A DNA stretch of 64,000 bases, taken from Pseudomonas sp. TH31. Its GTDB lineage: Bacteria > Pseudomonadota > Gammaproteobacteria > Pseudomonadales > Pseudomonadaceae. Location of the stretch: NCBI RefSeq assembly GCF_016650815.1, contig NZ_JAEKEZ010000038.1, positions 62,001 through 126,000 on the forward strand, given 5' to 3'. The translations under genes were made by a program, and so were the position numbers. Every line of letters begins with the position of its first letter. Positions within the stretch are counted from its first letter, which is position 1. Shown one piece after another: positions 26,670 through 36,213 of the stretch. Under the pieces are notes generated by a model. The model did not search any database and was not told where the DNA came from. It worked only from the letters and a program-made list of their open reading frames with translations.

Positions 26670-27422
26670 ATGACCAACACCCCGATGTCCCCCAGCGAAT
26701 TCGAAGCCGCCCTGCGCGCCAAAGGCGCCTACTACCACATCCACCACCCCTTCCACCAAGCCATGTACGCCGGCCGCGCCAGTCGCGAGCAGATCCAGGG
26801 CTGGGTCGCCAATCGCTTCTACTACCAGGTCAATATTCCGCTCAAGGACGCCGCCATCCTTGCCAACTGCCCGGACCGCGACGTGCGTCGGGAATGGCTG
26901 CAACGGATTCTCGACCACGACGGCGTGCCTGGCAGCGAAGGCGGCATTGAGGCCTGGCTGCGCCTCGGCGAAGCCGTGGGGCTGGACCGCGAACAAATCC
27001 TCTCTCAAGAGTTGGTCCTGCCGGGCGTACGGTTTGCCGTGGACGCCTACGTCAATTTTGCCCGTCGCGCCTGCTGGCAGGAAGCCGCCAGCAGTTCCCT
27101 GACCGAACTGTTTGCCCCGCAGATCCACCAATCCCGGCTCGACGCCTGGCCGACCCATTACCCGTGGATCGACGCCGGCGGCTACGACTACTTCCGAACG
27201 CGATTGAGCCAGGCGCGAAGGGATGTCGAGCACGGTTTGCGCATCACCCTGGCGCATTACGTCACAGTCGAAGGTCAGCAGCGGATGCTGGAAATCCTCC
27301 AGTTCAAGCTCGATGTGCTGTGGAGCATGCTTGACGCGATGAGCATGGCCTACGAACTGGAACGGCCGCCGTATCACACCGTCACGAACGAGAAGGTCTG
27401 GCACCGGGGGATTGCGCTGTGA
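26670..27422 (+). CDS. pqqC: Pyrroloquinoline-quinone synthase PqqC
   Basis: This 250-residue cofactorless oxidase of the TENA/heme-oxygenase fold catalyses the final ring closure and oxidation to PQQ. Characteristic active-site blocks are visible: HHPFHQAMYAGRASREQIQGW, NRFYYQVNIPLKDAAI and LAHYVTVEGQQRMLEILQFK. It starts at ATG 26670 and overlaps the GTG start of pqqD by 4 bp. Confidence 0.96.
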   Translation: MTNTPMSPSEFEAALRAKGAYYHIHHPFHQAMYAGRASREQIQGWVANRFYYQVNIPLKDAAILANCPDRDVRREWLQRILDHDGVPGSEGGIEAWLRLGEAVGLDREQILSQELVLPGVRFAVDAYVNFARRACWQEAASSSLTELFAPQIHQSRLDAWPTHYPWIDAGGYDYFRTRLSQARRDVEHGLRITLAHYVTVEGQQRMLEILQFKLDVLWSMLDAMSMAYELERPPYHTVTNEKVWHRGIAL

Positions 27423-27691
27423 GTTTGCTTTACCGCGAAAACTCACCGTCCTTAAGACAGGGTTATCGCCTGCAATGGGAGCCGCGTCAGGACTGCCACG
27501 TGCTGCTGTACCCCGAAGGCATGATCAAACTCAACCTCAGCGCCGGGCGAATCCTCGATCTGGTGGACGGCCAACGCAGCGTCGCGGCGATCATCGAGCA
27601 ACTGTCGACGAACTTCCCCGGCGTGCCGGGCATTGACGAGGACGTGCTGACGTTTCTGGAGGTGGCTCATGCTCAATTCTGGATCGAATAA
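27419..27691 (+). CDS. pqqD: PqqA-binding chaperone PqqD
   Basis: This 90-residue peptide chaperone presents PqqA to PqqE. It has the typical winged-helix-like RRE fold: LRQGYRLQWEPRQDCHVLLYPEGMIKLNLSAGRILDLVDG. It uses a GTG start overlapping the pqqC stop, and its 3' end overlaps pqqE by 23 bp, which suggests tight translational coupling. Confidence 0.95.
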   Translation: MSLLYRENSPSLRQGYRLQWEPRQDCHVLLYPEGMIKLNLSAGRILDLVDGQRSVAAIIEQLSTNFPGVPGIDEDVLTFLEVAHAQFWIE

Positions 27692-28811
27692 ATCGCCGCC
27701 GGGACCGCCGCTGTGGCTATTGGCGGAGCTGACTTATCGCTGCCCGCTGCAATGCCCGTATTGCTCCAATCCGCTGGACTTCGCCCAACAGGGCGAGGAA
27801 CTGAGCACCGAAGAATGGATTCGGGTATTGCGCGAAGCTCGCGAGATGGGCGCGGCGCAACTGGGCTTTTCCGGGGGTGAACCGTTGGTGCGTCAGGACC
27901 TGGCCGAACTGATCAAGGCTGCGCGGGACATGGGTTATTACACCAACCTGATCACCTCCGGCATCGGCCTGACCGAGCAGAAGGTCCGCGACTTCAAGGT
28001 CGCCGGGCTCGATCATATCCAGATCAGTTTCCAGGCCGCCGACGAAGCGGTGAACAACATGCTTGCCGGCTCACGCAAGGCCTTCGCCCAGAAGCTGGCG
28101 ATGGCCCGGGCGGTGAAAGCCCAGGGCTACCCGATGGTGCTGAACTTCGTCACGCATCGGCACAACATTGATCGGATCGACCGGATCATCGATTTGTGCC
28201 TGGAGCTGGAGGCGGACTTCGTCGAGTTGGCCACGTGCCAGTTCTATGGCTGGGCCGAACTCAACCGCGTCGGGCTGTTACCGACCCGCGAGCAATTGCA
28301 GCGGGCCGAGCGCATCACTCATGAATACCGCGAACGGCTTGAGGCCCAGGGCCACCCGTGCAAACTGATTTTCGTCACCCCGGACTACTACGAAGAACGC
28401 CCCAAGACCTGCATGAACGGCTGGGCCAATCTGTTTCTCGACATCACCCCGGACGGCACCGCGTTGCCGTGCCACAGCGCCCGGCAGTTACCGGTGCAGT
28501 TTCCCAACGTGCGCGAACACAGCATCGAACACATCTGGACCGACTCCTTCGGCTTCAACCGTTTTCGCGGCGACGACTGGATGAAGGAACCGTGCCGCTC
28601 CTGCGATGAAAAACACCAGGACCTGGGCGGCTGCCGCTGCCAGGCATTCATGCTCACCGGCGATGCCGAAAATGCCGACCCGGTGTGCAGCAAGTCGCCG
28701 CACCACGGGGTGATCCTCAAGGCCCGAGAAGAAGCGGACGCGCCGGGGCAGGGTATGGAACACCTGACGTTGCGTAACGAGAAGGCTTCGCGGCTGATCT
28801 ATCGCGGATGA
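27669..28811 (+). CDS. pqqE: PqqA peptide cyclase PqqE (radical SAM)
   Basis: This 380-residue radical-SAM/SPASM enzyme links the Glu and Tyr side chains of PqqA. The radical-SAM motif CPLQCPYC (about residues 25-32) is followed by FSGGEPL. C-terminal auxiliary-cluster cysteines occur in KTCMNGW, LPCHSA, EPCRSC, GGCRCQAF and DPVCSKS. No pqqF/pqqH protease gene follows; a REP and ercA come next. Confidence 0.96.
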   Translation: MLNSGSNKSPPGPPLWLLAELTYRCPLQCPYCSNPLDFAQQGEELSTEEWIRVLREAREMGAAQLGFSGGEPLVRQDLAELIKAARDMGYYTNLITSGIGLTEQKVRDFKVAGLDHIQISFQAADEAVNNMLAGSRKAFAQKLAMARAVKAQGYPMVLNFVTHRHNIDRIDRIIDLCLELEADFVELATCQFYGWAELNRVGLLPTREQLQRAERITHEYRERLEAQGHPCKLIFVTPDYYEERPKTCMNGWANLFLDITPDGTALPCHSARQLPVQFPNVREHSIEHIWTDSFGFNRFRGDDWMKEPCRSCDEKHQDLGGCRCQAFMLTGDAENADPVCSKSPHHGVILKAREEADAPGQGMEHLTLRNEKASRLIYRG

Positions 28812-28827
28812 ACCAGGCACCACAAAT

Positions 28828-28926
28828 CCCCCTGTGGGAGCGGGCTTGCTCGCGAAGGCGGCGTGTCAGTCAATATCCATGTTGCCTGATCCACCGCTTT
28901 CGCGAGCAAGCCCGCTCCCACAGGGG
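28828..28926. repeat. REP doublet, type GTGGGAGCGGGCTTGCTCGC
   Basis: Arms CCCCTGTGGGAGCGGGCTTG and CAAGCCCGCTCCCACAGGGG lie after pqqE and before ercA. It is a likely end point of the pqq transcript. Confidence 0.87.
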
Positions 28927-29046
28927 ATTTGCGGTGGATATAAGGTTTGGGCACATCCAGCCTGCTACCCATTGGTCTGATTGCATTCGCAGCCGGATGG
29001 GTTAGTGTGGGTTCTTCCTTCCAAAACAATAAAAACAGGCTTTCCA

Positions 29047-30210
29047 ATGAGCCAGAGTCTCAGTCAGCTGCGTAAATTCGTTTCGCCTGAAATCATTTTT
29101 GGTGCCGGCTGCCGGCACAACGTCGGCAACTACGCCAAGACCTTCGGCGCCCGCAAGGTGCTGGTGGTCAGCGACCCCGGGGTGATTGCCGCCGGGTGGG
29201 TCGCGGATGTCGAGGCCAGCCTGCAAGCCCAGGGCATCGATTACTTTTTATATAGCGACGTCTCGCCCAACCCCCGGGTCGAAGAAGTCATGCTCGGCGC
29301 CGAGTTGTACAAGGAAAACCACTGCGATGTGATTGTCGCTATCGGTGGCGGCAGCCCGATGGACTGCGGCAAAGGCATCGGCATTGTCGTGGCCCATGGG
29401 CGCAGCATTCTTGAGTTCGAGGGCGTGGACACCATTCGCGTGCCCAGCCCGCCGCTGATCCTGATCCCGACCACCGCCGGCACTTCGGCGGACGTCTCGC
29501 AGTTCGTGATCATTTCCAACCAGCAAGAGCGCATGAAGTTCTCCATCGTCAGCAAGGCCGTGGTGCCGGATGTGTCGCTGATCGACCCGGAAACCACCCT
29601 GAGCATGGACCCGTTCCTGTCGGCCTGTACCGGCATCGATGCGTTGGTGCATGCCATCGAAGCCTTTGTTTCCACCGGTCACGGCCCGCTGACCGATCCC
29701 CATGCCCTGGAGGCCATGCGCCTGATCAACGGCAACCTGGTGCAGATGATCGCCAACCCGACGGACATTGCCCTGCGCGAGAAAATCATGCTTGGCAGCA
29801 TGCAGGCCGGCCTGGCGTTTTCCAACGCGATTCTTGGTGCCGTACACGCGATGTCACACAGCCTCGGCGGCTTTCTCGACTTGCCCCACGGCTTGTGCAA
29901 CGCGGTGCTGGTGGAACACGTGGTGGCGTTCAATTACAGCTCGGCGCCGGAGCGTTTCAAGGTGATCGCCGAAACCTTCGGCATCGATTGCCGGGGCTTG
30001 AATCATCGGCAGATTTGCGGACGCCTGGTGGAGCATTTGATCGCGTTGAAACATGCGATCGGCTTCCACGAGACCCTGGGCCTGCACGGGGTCAGCATGG
30101 CTGACATTCCGTTCCTGTCGCAACACGCCATGCACGACCCGTGCATCCTGACCAACCCGCGCGAATCCAGTCAGCGTGATGTCGAGGTCGTCTATGGCGA
30201 AGCCCTCTGA
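29047..30210 (+). CDS. ercA: Iron-containing alcohol dehydrogenase ErcA
   Basis: This 387-residue group III alcohol dehydrogenase has the NAD-binding region AIGGGSPMDCGKGIG and IPTTAGTSADVS, plus metal-ligand His residues in CTGIDALVHAIEAFVS, GAVHAMSHSLGGFLDLPHG. In P. aeruginosa ErcA has a regulatory role in ethanol oxidation and lies beside ercS, as here. Enzyme versus regulatory role cannot be told from sequence. Its 3' end overlaps the ercS start by 17 bp. Confidence 0.88.
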   Translation: MSQSLSQLRKFVSPEIIFGAGCRHNVGNYAKTFGARKVLVVSDPGVIAAGWVADVEASLQAQGIDYFLYSDVSPNPRVEEVMLGAELYKENHCDVIVAIGGGSPMDCGKGIGIVVAHGRSILEFEGVDTIRVPSPPLILIPTTAGTSADVSQFVIISNQQERMKFSIVSKAVVPDVSLIDPETTLSMDPFLSACTGIDALVHAIEAFVSTGHGPLTDPHALEAMRLINGNLVQMIANPTDIALREKIMLGSMQAGLAFSNAILGAVHAMSHSLGGFLDLPHGLCNAVLVEHVVAFNYSSAPERFKVIAETFGIDCRGLNHRQICGRLVEHLIALKHAIGFHETLGLHGVSMADIPFLSQHAMHDPCILTNPRESSQRDVEVVYGEAL

Positions 30211-31920
30211 CGAACAGCAACGGGCGCTGGCGGGGTTACTGGGGTTAGGCAGCCACTCGGCGCGCAAGAGTCATTACCCGGAACTCGCCGCGCGGCTGGA
30301 TGAACTGGAGGCCGAGCGCAATCGCTACAAATGGCTGTTCGAAAACGCGGTCCACGGGATCTTCCAGGCCAGCCTGCTGGAAGGCATGCGTGCCGCCAAC
30401 CCGGCGCTGGCGCGGATGCTCGGTTATGACGATCCGCAAGAGGTGCTGTTTTCCCTGGTCGATCTGGCCAGCAACCTGTTTGTCGGCGGCGCCAAAGAGC
30501 TGGCCGGCATCGGCGAAATCCTCAAGACCGAACGCAGCCTGCACGGCTATGAAACCCAATTGCGGCGCAAGGATGGCAGCAGCCTCGACGTGCTGATGAA
30601 CCTGTTGCTCAAGCCCGATCAGGAAGGGCTGGTGGAAGGCTTTGTCGCGGACATCACCGAGCGCAAACTCGCCCAGCAGCGTCTGCAACAACTCAACGAT
30701 GAGCTGGAGCAACGGGTCACCGCGCGCACCGACGAATTGCTGGAAGCCAACCGCAACCTGCAACAGCAAATCACCCAACGCAAGCAGATCGCCCAGGCTT
30801 TGCGCGATGCCGGGACGCTGCCGAGGCGGCCAATCGCAGCAAGGACAAATACCTCGCCGCCGCCAGCCACGACCTGCTGCAACCGCTCAACGCTGCTCGG
30901 TTGCTGATCTCGACCTTGCGCGAGCGCCAACTGCCGGACATCGAGCAGGTGCTGGTGGAACGCACTCACCAGGCCCTGGAAGGCGCCGAGGATTTGCTTA
31001 CCGATTTGCTGGATATTTCCCGGCTTGATCAGGCAGCGGTGAAACCGGACGTCGCGCTGTACCGTCTCGATGAATTGCTCGCGCCGCTGGTGTCGGAGTT
31101 CCAGTCCGTGGCCGAGGCGGCGGGGTTGAACCTGCGGGTGCACATGGGCGATTTCGCGATCAACACCGACCTGCGCCTGATGACGCGGATTTTGCGCAAC
31201 TTCCTCAGTAACGCCTGCCGTTACACCGACGAGGGCTGCATCCTGCTCGGGGCTCGCCGTCGGGGTGAAATGCTACGCCTGGAAGTCTGGGACACCGGGC
31301 GCGGGATTGCAGCGGATCGGCTCGACTCGATTTTCCTCGAGTTCAACCAACTGGACGTCGGCCGTGCTGCCGACCGCAAAGGCGTCGGTCTGGGGCTGGC
31401 CATTGTCGAGCGCATCGCGAAGATTCTCGGCTACCGGATTCAGGTGCGTTCCTGGCCGGGACGCGGCTCGGTGTTCAGCATCGACGTGCCGATTTCCCAT
31501 GAGGTGCCACTGCCCATCAGTCTGGCCGCGCCGCTGCCGGGCGCCGGCAACCCATTGCCGGGTCGGCGCTTGCTGGTGCTGGATAACGAAGTCAGCATCC
31601 TTGAGAGCATGAGCGCGCTGCTTGGACAATGGGGCTGCGACGTGGTCATCGCCACGGATGAATGCTCTGCGTTGGCAGCGTTACAGGGGCGCGCGCCGGA
31701 ACTGATTCTGGCGGACTATCACCTTGATCACGGGGTGGTGGGCTGTGACGTGGTGCGGCATTTGCGCGAGCATTTCAATCAGCCGATTGCGGCGGTGATC
31801 ATCACCGCCGACCGCACCGACCAGTGCCGCCGCTCCTTGCGGCAGCTCGACGCGCCATTGCTGAACAAACCGGTAAAGCCCGGCAAGTTGCGCGCGGTGT
31901 TGAGTCAGTTGCTGGGGTAG
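30194..31920 (+). CDS. ercS: PAS hybrid histidine kinase ErcS, apparent frameshift
   Basis: This cytoplasmic kinase of about 575 residues has an N-terminal PAS domain (RYKWLFENAVHGIFQASLLEG), a coiled coil, HisKA (AAASHDLLQPLNAARLL), HATPase (NFLSNACRYTDEG, GVGLGLAIVERIAKILGYR) and a C-terminal receiver (LILADYHLDHG). The frame breaks at 30810-30814: ALRDA changes to an unrelated tail, while DAAEAANRSKDKY continues in the next frame. One extra C or G in CCGGG restores it. It overlaps ercA, and its stop overlaps the convergent epimerase gene by 16 bp. It is similar in plan to the kinase at 10114. Confidence 0.87.
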
Positions 31921-32783
31921 CTGAGCTCGCGGTATTGCAGGCTGAACCCCAGCTCAGTGGACTGACCTTGCTCCAGCAACACCAACCCCGGTCGACCGGG
32001 CAAGTGATGTGCGTTGACCGGATGACTCACCGGCTCGATACAGAAAAATCCCAGGTCCACCGGGCAGTACAGCAGGTAGTAATCGCTGCCGGTGGCCTGG
32101 CATTGCAGCTCATGACCCAGATCCGGTTGCTGGATCAGACAATGGCCATCCCATTCGCAGAAACCGTTGTCCACCAACGTTCCGGGTAAGGCCTTGGGCT
32201 GCTGGAAATCCCATTCGGCGGGTAGCGCAATGCGTTGGGTTGGCAGTTTCGACCCGTCGCACAACCAGACGTGCCCGGCCTTTGCCTGTAACCGCGTATG
32301 GGGGGTTCTCGGGAAGTACGGGTGCAAACCCAGGCCGTGCCACGCAGCGCCTTCGGCCAGATGGGTGACGGTTAATTCGATGCTCAGCTTGCCGTCACGC
32401 AACTGGAAACGTTGCCGGGCGCGATAGGCGAACGGCGTGCTGCTGTCGAGTTGCAAGACGGCTTCATCACCCGATTGCGAAACCACCTGCCACGCTTGTT
32501 GCCAGGCACTGCCATGGATCGGCAAGGGATCGGTGAGGCTGTTGGGCGTCAGGGCCAGCCACCCGGCCGGGCAGTCGAAACCACCTTTGGCGATGCGGTT
32601 TGACCAGGGGACCAGCGGGTAGCAGCCGAGTTTACCGGGCAGGCCGGTGTTGAGCGCCTGGCTGTCGTTGTGGCGCAGCAGCGGTTGGCCGGTGCTGCGC
32701 AGCGTCCAGTTGACGATGCTCGCGCCGAGTTCGGGGGCGAGGGTGAGGTGGGTGAGGTTGTCTTCGAGTTCGAGCAGTTTCAT
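31905..32783 (-). CDS. Aldose 1-epimerase family protein
   Basis: This 292-residue galactose-mutarotase-fold protein interconverts alpha and beta anomers of sugars. Recognisable elements are GKLGCYPLVPWSNRIAKGGF, the His in LPIHGSAWQQAW and the active-site region HGLGLHPYFPRT; CIEPVSHPVNAHHLPG carries the catalytic Glu. It is downstream of the uronolactonase and uronate dehydrogenase on the same strand, separated by a REP. Its substrate may be hexuronate or another sugar such as glucose. Confidence 0.85.
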   Translation of the reverse strand: MKLLELEDNLTHLTLAPELGASIVNWTLRSTGQPLLRHNDSQALNTGLPGKLGCYPLVPWSNRIAKGGFDCPAGWLALTPNSLTDPLPIHGSAWQQAWQVVSQSGDEAVLQLDSSTPFAYRARQRFQLRDGKLSIELTVTHLAEGAAWHGLGLHPYFPRTPHTRLQAKAGHVWLCDGSKLPTQRIALPAEWDFQQPKALPGTLVDNGFCEWDGHCLIQQPDLGHELQCQATGSDYYLLYCPVDLGFFCIEPVSHPVNAHHLPGRPGLVLLEQGQSTELGFSLQYRELSYPSN

Positions 32784-32806
32784 TATTTTGGTTCTGCGTT
32801 GACGGG

Positions 32807-32892
32807 GAAAGATCGCAGCCTGCGGCAGCTCCTACAGGATATGCGGATGTATACGATTCCACTGTAGGAGCTGCCGCAGGCTGCGATCTTTT
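32807..32892. repeat. REP doublet, type GTAGGAGCTGCCGCAGGCTG
   Basis: Arms AAAGATCGCAGCCTGCGGCA and TGCCGCAGGCTGCGATCTTT are separated by about 28 bp. It lies between the lactonase and epimerase genes. Confidence 0.86.
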
Positions 32893-32899
32893 GGGCCGT

Positions 32900-33790
32900 T
32901 CAACCCTCCCGAAAGACTGGCTCAGGCAAACCTTTCACGCCGGGGTTGAGGGCAAATACACCGCCGGCCAACGACTGTTCATCATGGTCATCACCGGGGC
33001 GGATCGAGGTCACGAACAACGTATCCAGTCGGCTGCCCCCGAAGGCGCACATGGTCGGCTTCTTCACCGGCACGGCGAGGGAACGGTCGAGTCGGCCGTC
33101 GGGGGTGAAGCGGTGGATCAGCCCGGCGTCGTTGGCGCAGATCCAATAGCAGCCCTCGGCATCCACCGCCGCACCGTCGGGGCGACCACAGTACTGATTC
33201 ATGTCGACAAACAGCCGACGATTACTCGGCGTGCCGCTGTCGATGTCGTAGTCAAAGGCCCAGATCTGCCGGGCCAAAGGGTGGGAGTCGGACAGGTACA
33301 TCGTCCGGCCGTCCGGGCTGAAACCCAGGCCGTTGGGAACGATGAATCCAGAGAGTCTTGGTTCGAGCGGCCCGCGCTGTCCGGTGGAGTAGCGATAGAG
33401 CGTGCCGTCCGCCGCGTTGGCGCCCATGTTCAGGACCATGCTGCCGGCCCAGAAACGACCCTGACGATCGCAGCGGCCATCGTTCAGGCGCATGTCCGGG
33501 CGGGCGTGATCGACAGGGGCCAGCAAATCGCTGTCGAGGCTGCCGTCGTTGTGGGGACGTAATCGGAAGAAGCCGCTTTCCATCCCCGCGACCCAGCCAC
33601 CGTCGCAATGGCGAGCGATGCAGGCGAGCATCTCGGGTGTTGTCCAGGCATCCACGTGACCGGTTGCGGCACTCCAGCGCTGCAAGCCCCCGGCGGGAAT
33701 ATCGACCCAGTACAGGGCGTTTTCCTCGGGGACCCAGACCGGGCATTCCCCGACGGCGTTACGGGCATCGACAATCAATTCGGCTTGCAT
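32900..33790 (-). CDS. SMP-30/gluconolactonase-family uronolactonase (GulI-like)
   Basis: This 296-residue six-bladed propeller lactonase has metal-binding motifs GECPVWVPEENALYWVDI (Glu), LNDGRCDRQGRFWAGSM (Asn/Asp) and PNGLGFSPDGRTMYLSDS. Next to uronate dehydrogenase it most likely hydrolyses the aldarolactone that Udh produces from glucuronate or galacturonate. It lies 26 bp after udh, so they form an operon. Substrate assignment is by context. Confidence 0.87.
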   Translation of the reverse strand: MQAELIVDARNAVGECPVWVPEENALYWVDIPAGGLQRWSAATGHVDAWTTPEMLACIARHCDGGWVAGMESGFFRLRPHNDGSLDSDLLAPVDHARPDMRLNDGRCDRQGRFWAGSMVLNMGANAADGTLYRYSTGQRGPLEPRLSGFIVPNGLGFSPDGRTMYLSDSHPLARQIWAFDYDIDSGTPSNRRLFVDMNQYCGRPDGAAVDAEGCYWICANDAGLIHRFTPDGRLDRSLAVPVKKPTMCAFGGSRLDTLFVTSIRPGDDHDEQSLAGGVFALNPGVKGLPEPVFREG

Positions 33791-33816
33791 GGCGCATCAT
33801 TCCTTTGGACGTTGGC

Positions 33817-34634
33817 TCAGTCGCCGAACGGGCCGGAGGCGACAAACGCGCCACCCTGGTAAACCATCGCCGGGTCATCAGCGGCCGGCATCGGTTGGGC
33901 TTCGACTTTTTCGCGGAACCCTTCGGAGCTGTCCTGGGGGCATAACCCAGGCCGGCGGCGAAGTGGTTGTCCCACCAGACGTTCTGGTTATTGGACACGC
34001 CGTACACGATGGTGTGGCCGACGTTCGGGGTGTACAGAGCACGTTCGATCAACTGGGTCAGGTCACCAAAGCTCAGCCAGGTGCTCATCATCCGGCGGTT
34101 TTGCGGTTCTGCGAACGAAGAGCCGATGCGGATGCTGACGGTCTCGATGCCGTAGCGGTCGAAGTAGAAACTGGCCGTGTCTTCGCCGTAGGACTTGGAC
34201 AAACCGTAGTAGCTGTCCGGGCGGCGAGGGGAGTGGGCGTCGATCACCTCCTCTTGCTTGTAGAAACCGATGACGTGGTTGGAGCTGGCGAAAATGACCC
34301 GCTTCACCCCATGGCGGCGCGCCGCTTCATAGATGTGGAATACGCCGCAGATGTTGGCGCCGAGAATCTCCTCGAACGCGTGTTCTGTCGATACACCGCC
34401 AAAGTGCAGGATCGCGTCCACGCCTTCGACCAGTTGATGCACGGCCTGTTTGTCGGCGAGGTCGCAAGGCACGATTTCTTCGCGATCATCGATGGCCGGG
34501 GCGATATCGGCAATGTCCGACAGGCGAATCACGTTGGCGTAGGGCCGCAGGCTCTCGCGCAGGACTTTACCGAGGCCACCGGCGGCACCGGTCAGCAGCA
34601 GACGATTGAAAGGGGCTGTAGGTGTGGAGGTCAT
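33817..34634 (-). CDS. udh: NAD-dependent uronate dehydrogenase, apparent frameshift near the end
   Basis: This short-chain, extended-type dehydrogenase of about 272 residues oxidises hexuronates to aldarolactones. It has the NAD motif LLLTGAAGGLGKVL and catalytic YYGLSKSYGED (Tyr-x-x-x-Lys), with FASSNHVIGFYKQ preceding. In the given sequence the frame is lost after AAGLGYAP, giving an unrelated Arg-rich tail. Adding one G to the G5 run 33936-33940 restores QDSSEGFREKVEAQPMPAAD and the usual end at 33817. Start ATG 34634. It is preceded by a palindrome shared with the porin gene. Confidence 0.9.
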
Positions 34635-34665
34635 GGAAGTCCCTGGGTATGCAGTTATTGAAGTT

Positions 34666-34685
34666 GTTATAGGTTGTCGTATGAC
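34666..34685. promoter_or_regulatory. Candidate hexuronate-regulator operator upstream of udh
   Basis: GTTATAGGTTGTCGTATGAC has half-sites GTTATANG and CGTATGAC (complement GTCATACG). The same 20-bp pattern is upstream of the porin at 36214. The regulator gene (GntR-type GulR in related species) is not in the window. Confidence 0.55.
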
Positions 34686-34771
34686 TTGATCGAAGTATCG
34701 TTAGCCTGTCCGGTTGTTGTCAACGAGGCAGCGGGTGTAATTGACCGAGGGTCTGGCCGCCCCGCAATCGA

Positions 34772-34840
34772 TGTAGCAGCTGGCGAAGCCTGCGTTCGGC
34801 TCGGGCCGCGTTCGGACGCAGGCTTCGCCAGCTGCTACAA
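34772..34840. repeat. Compact REP hairpin, type GTAGCAGCTGGCGAAGCC
   Basis: Arms TGTAGCAGCTGGCGAAGCCT and AGGCTTCGCCAGCTGCTACA are joined directly by the core GCGTTCGGCTCGGGCCGCGT. It lacks the long spacer of other copies and looks like an internally deleted REPIN. Confidence 0.83.
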
Positions 34841-34879
34841 AGGGCGGTGTCAGCCTTGAAACAAGGGTGCTGCTGGCCC

Positions 34880-36175
34880 TTACAACAACGAAATCGGATA
34901 GCTGATGAAAATCCGGTTCTCGTCAAATTCGTTGGTGCTGAAGTCTTTGCGAATGCTCGAATTACGCCATCTGACGTTGAGGTTTTTCAGCGTGCCGCTC
35001 TGCACGGTATAGGCCAGTTCCGATTCGCGGCCCCATTCCTTGCCGTTGGTGATCGCTCCGGTGTGCACGTTATCGCCGCTGATGTAGCGGTTCATCATGG
35101 TCAGGCCGGGGATGCCGAGGGCGACGAAGTTGTAGTCGTGGCGCACTTGCCAGGAGCGTTCCTGAGCATTGTCGTAGCTGTTGTTGTAACTGTCGTTGGC
35201 CAGGGTGCCGCCGCTGGTGCCATTGACGCGCATCCAGACGCTGTCGCCAGTGAGTTTTTGCAGGCCGACATAAAAGGTGCTGCCGCCGTATCTGGCCGAG
35301 AGCAGGGCGAAGGTGGTTTTGTTATCCAGTTCGCCGGCCAGCGCACTGCCGTCCTCCTTGCCGGTGAAGTATCCGAGGTTCGCGCCCAGCGTCCAGTCGC
35401 CGATTGGCTGGCTGTGACTCAGGTTGAAAAATTCCTGCTGATAAATGTCGCTGAGTTGCGAGTACCAGACGCCCACCATCGTGCGTTTGTCGTTGAAGGT
35501 GTATTCACCACCGCCGAAGTTGAAGCGATCCGAAGTGAACGCCGCTTTACCGTTCATCGACATGTCGCTCATGCTCGAATCGTTGCGCGGGCTGTTGGCG
35601 CGGAACTGGCCGCCGTAGAGCTTCAGGCCTTCGATCTCGCTGGAAGTGACCTGGCCACCGCGCAAGGTTTGCGGCAGGGAACGGCCATCGTCCGAGCGCA
35701 GGACCGGCAGCACCGGCATCCATTCGCCGACCTTCAATTCAGTCTTTGACACCTTGGCTTTGAGCGCCACGCCCAAGCGTCCGAAATTGTCCGCCGGGCG
35801 GCCATCGTGATCCAGCGGCAGCAATTGCGTACCGCCAGTGCCTTTACCGCCGTCGAGTTTTTCCGAGAACAGGCCCAGCACATCCAGGCCGAAGCCGACG
35901 GTGCCTTGGGTGAAGCCGGATTTGGCGTCGAGGATAAAGCTTTGCGTCCACTCCTCAGCCTTGCCCTGGGGGTAGGCCGGGTTGGTGAAGTTACGATTGA
36001 AGTAGGCGTTGCGCAGGTTCAGCGAGGCCGTGGCGTCATCGACGAAACCTTCAGCATGGCTGGTCATGGGCAAGGCGAGGGCCAGGCTGCCGCAACCGAT
36101 CAGGCTCAAGGTGTGGCGGCGTACGAAGGTCGGGCGAGGGGTGCAGACGGAAGAATGGCGGACGAGCTTGCTCAC
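34880..36175 (-). CDS. OprD-family outer membrane porin
   Basis: This 431-residue porin has a long N-terminal leader with a signal segment ending near PMTSHAEG. OprD-family landmarks follow: FVDDATASLNLRNAYFNRNF at the start of the barrel, EWTQSFILDAKSGFTQGTVGFGLDVLG, and alternating aromatic beta-strands to the end. Its last residue is Leu rather than Phe. It shares a putative operator with udh, so it probably takes up hexuronates or other carboxylates. The exact substrate is unproven. Confidence 0.88.
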   Translation of the reverse strand: MSKLVRHSSVCTPRPTFVRRHTLSLIGCGSLALALPMTSHAEGFVDDATASLNLRNAYFNRNFTNPAYPQGKAEEWTQSFILDAKSGFTQGTVGFGLDVLGLFSEKLDGGKGTGGTQLLPLDHDGRPADNFGRLGVALKAKVSKTELKVGEWMPVLPVLRSDDGRSLPQTLRGGQVTSSEIEGLKLYGGQFRANSPRNDSSMSDMSMNGKAAFTSDRFNFGGGEYTFNDKRTMVGVWYSQLSDIYQQEFFNLSHSQPIGDWTLGANLGYFTGKEDGSALAGELDNKTTFALLSARYGGSTFYVGLQKLTGDSVWMRVNGTSGGTLANDSYNNSYDNAQERSWQVRHDYNFVALGIPGLTMMNRYISGDNVHTGAITNGKEWGRESELAYTVQSGTLKNLNVRWRNSSIRKDFSTNEFDENRIFISYPISLL

Positions 36176-36213
36176 AGTGACGCTCCCTTGGTGTTTTGTT
36201 GTTTTTATTTTTT

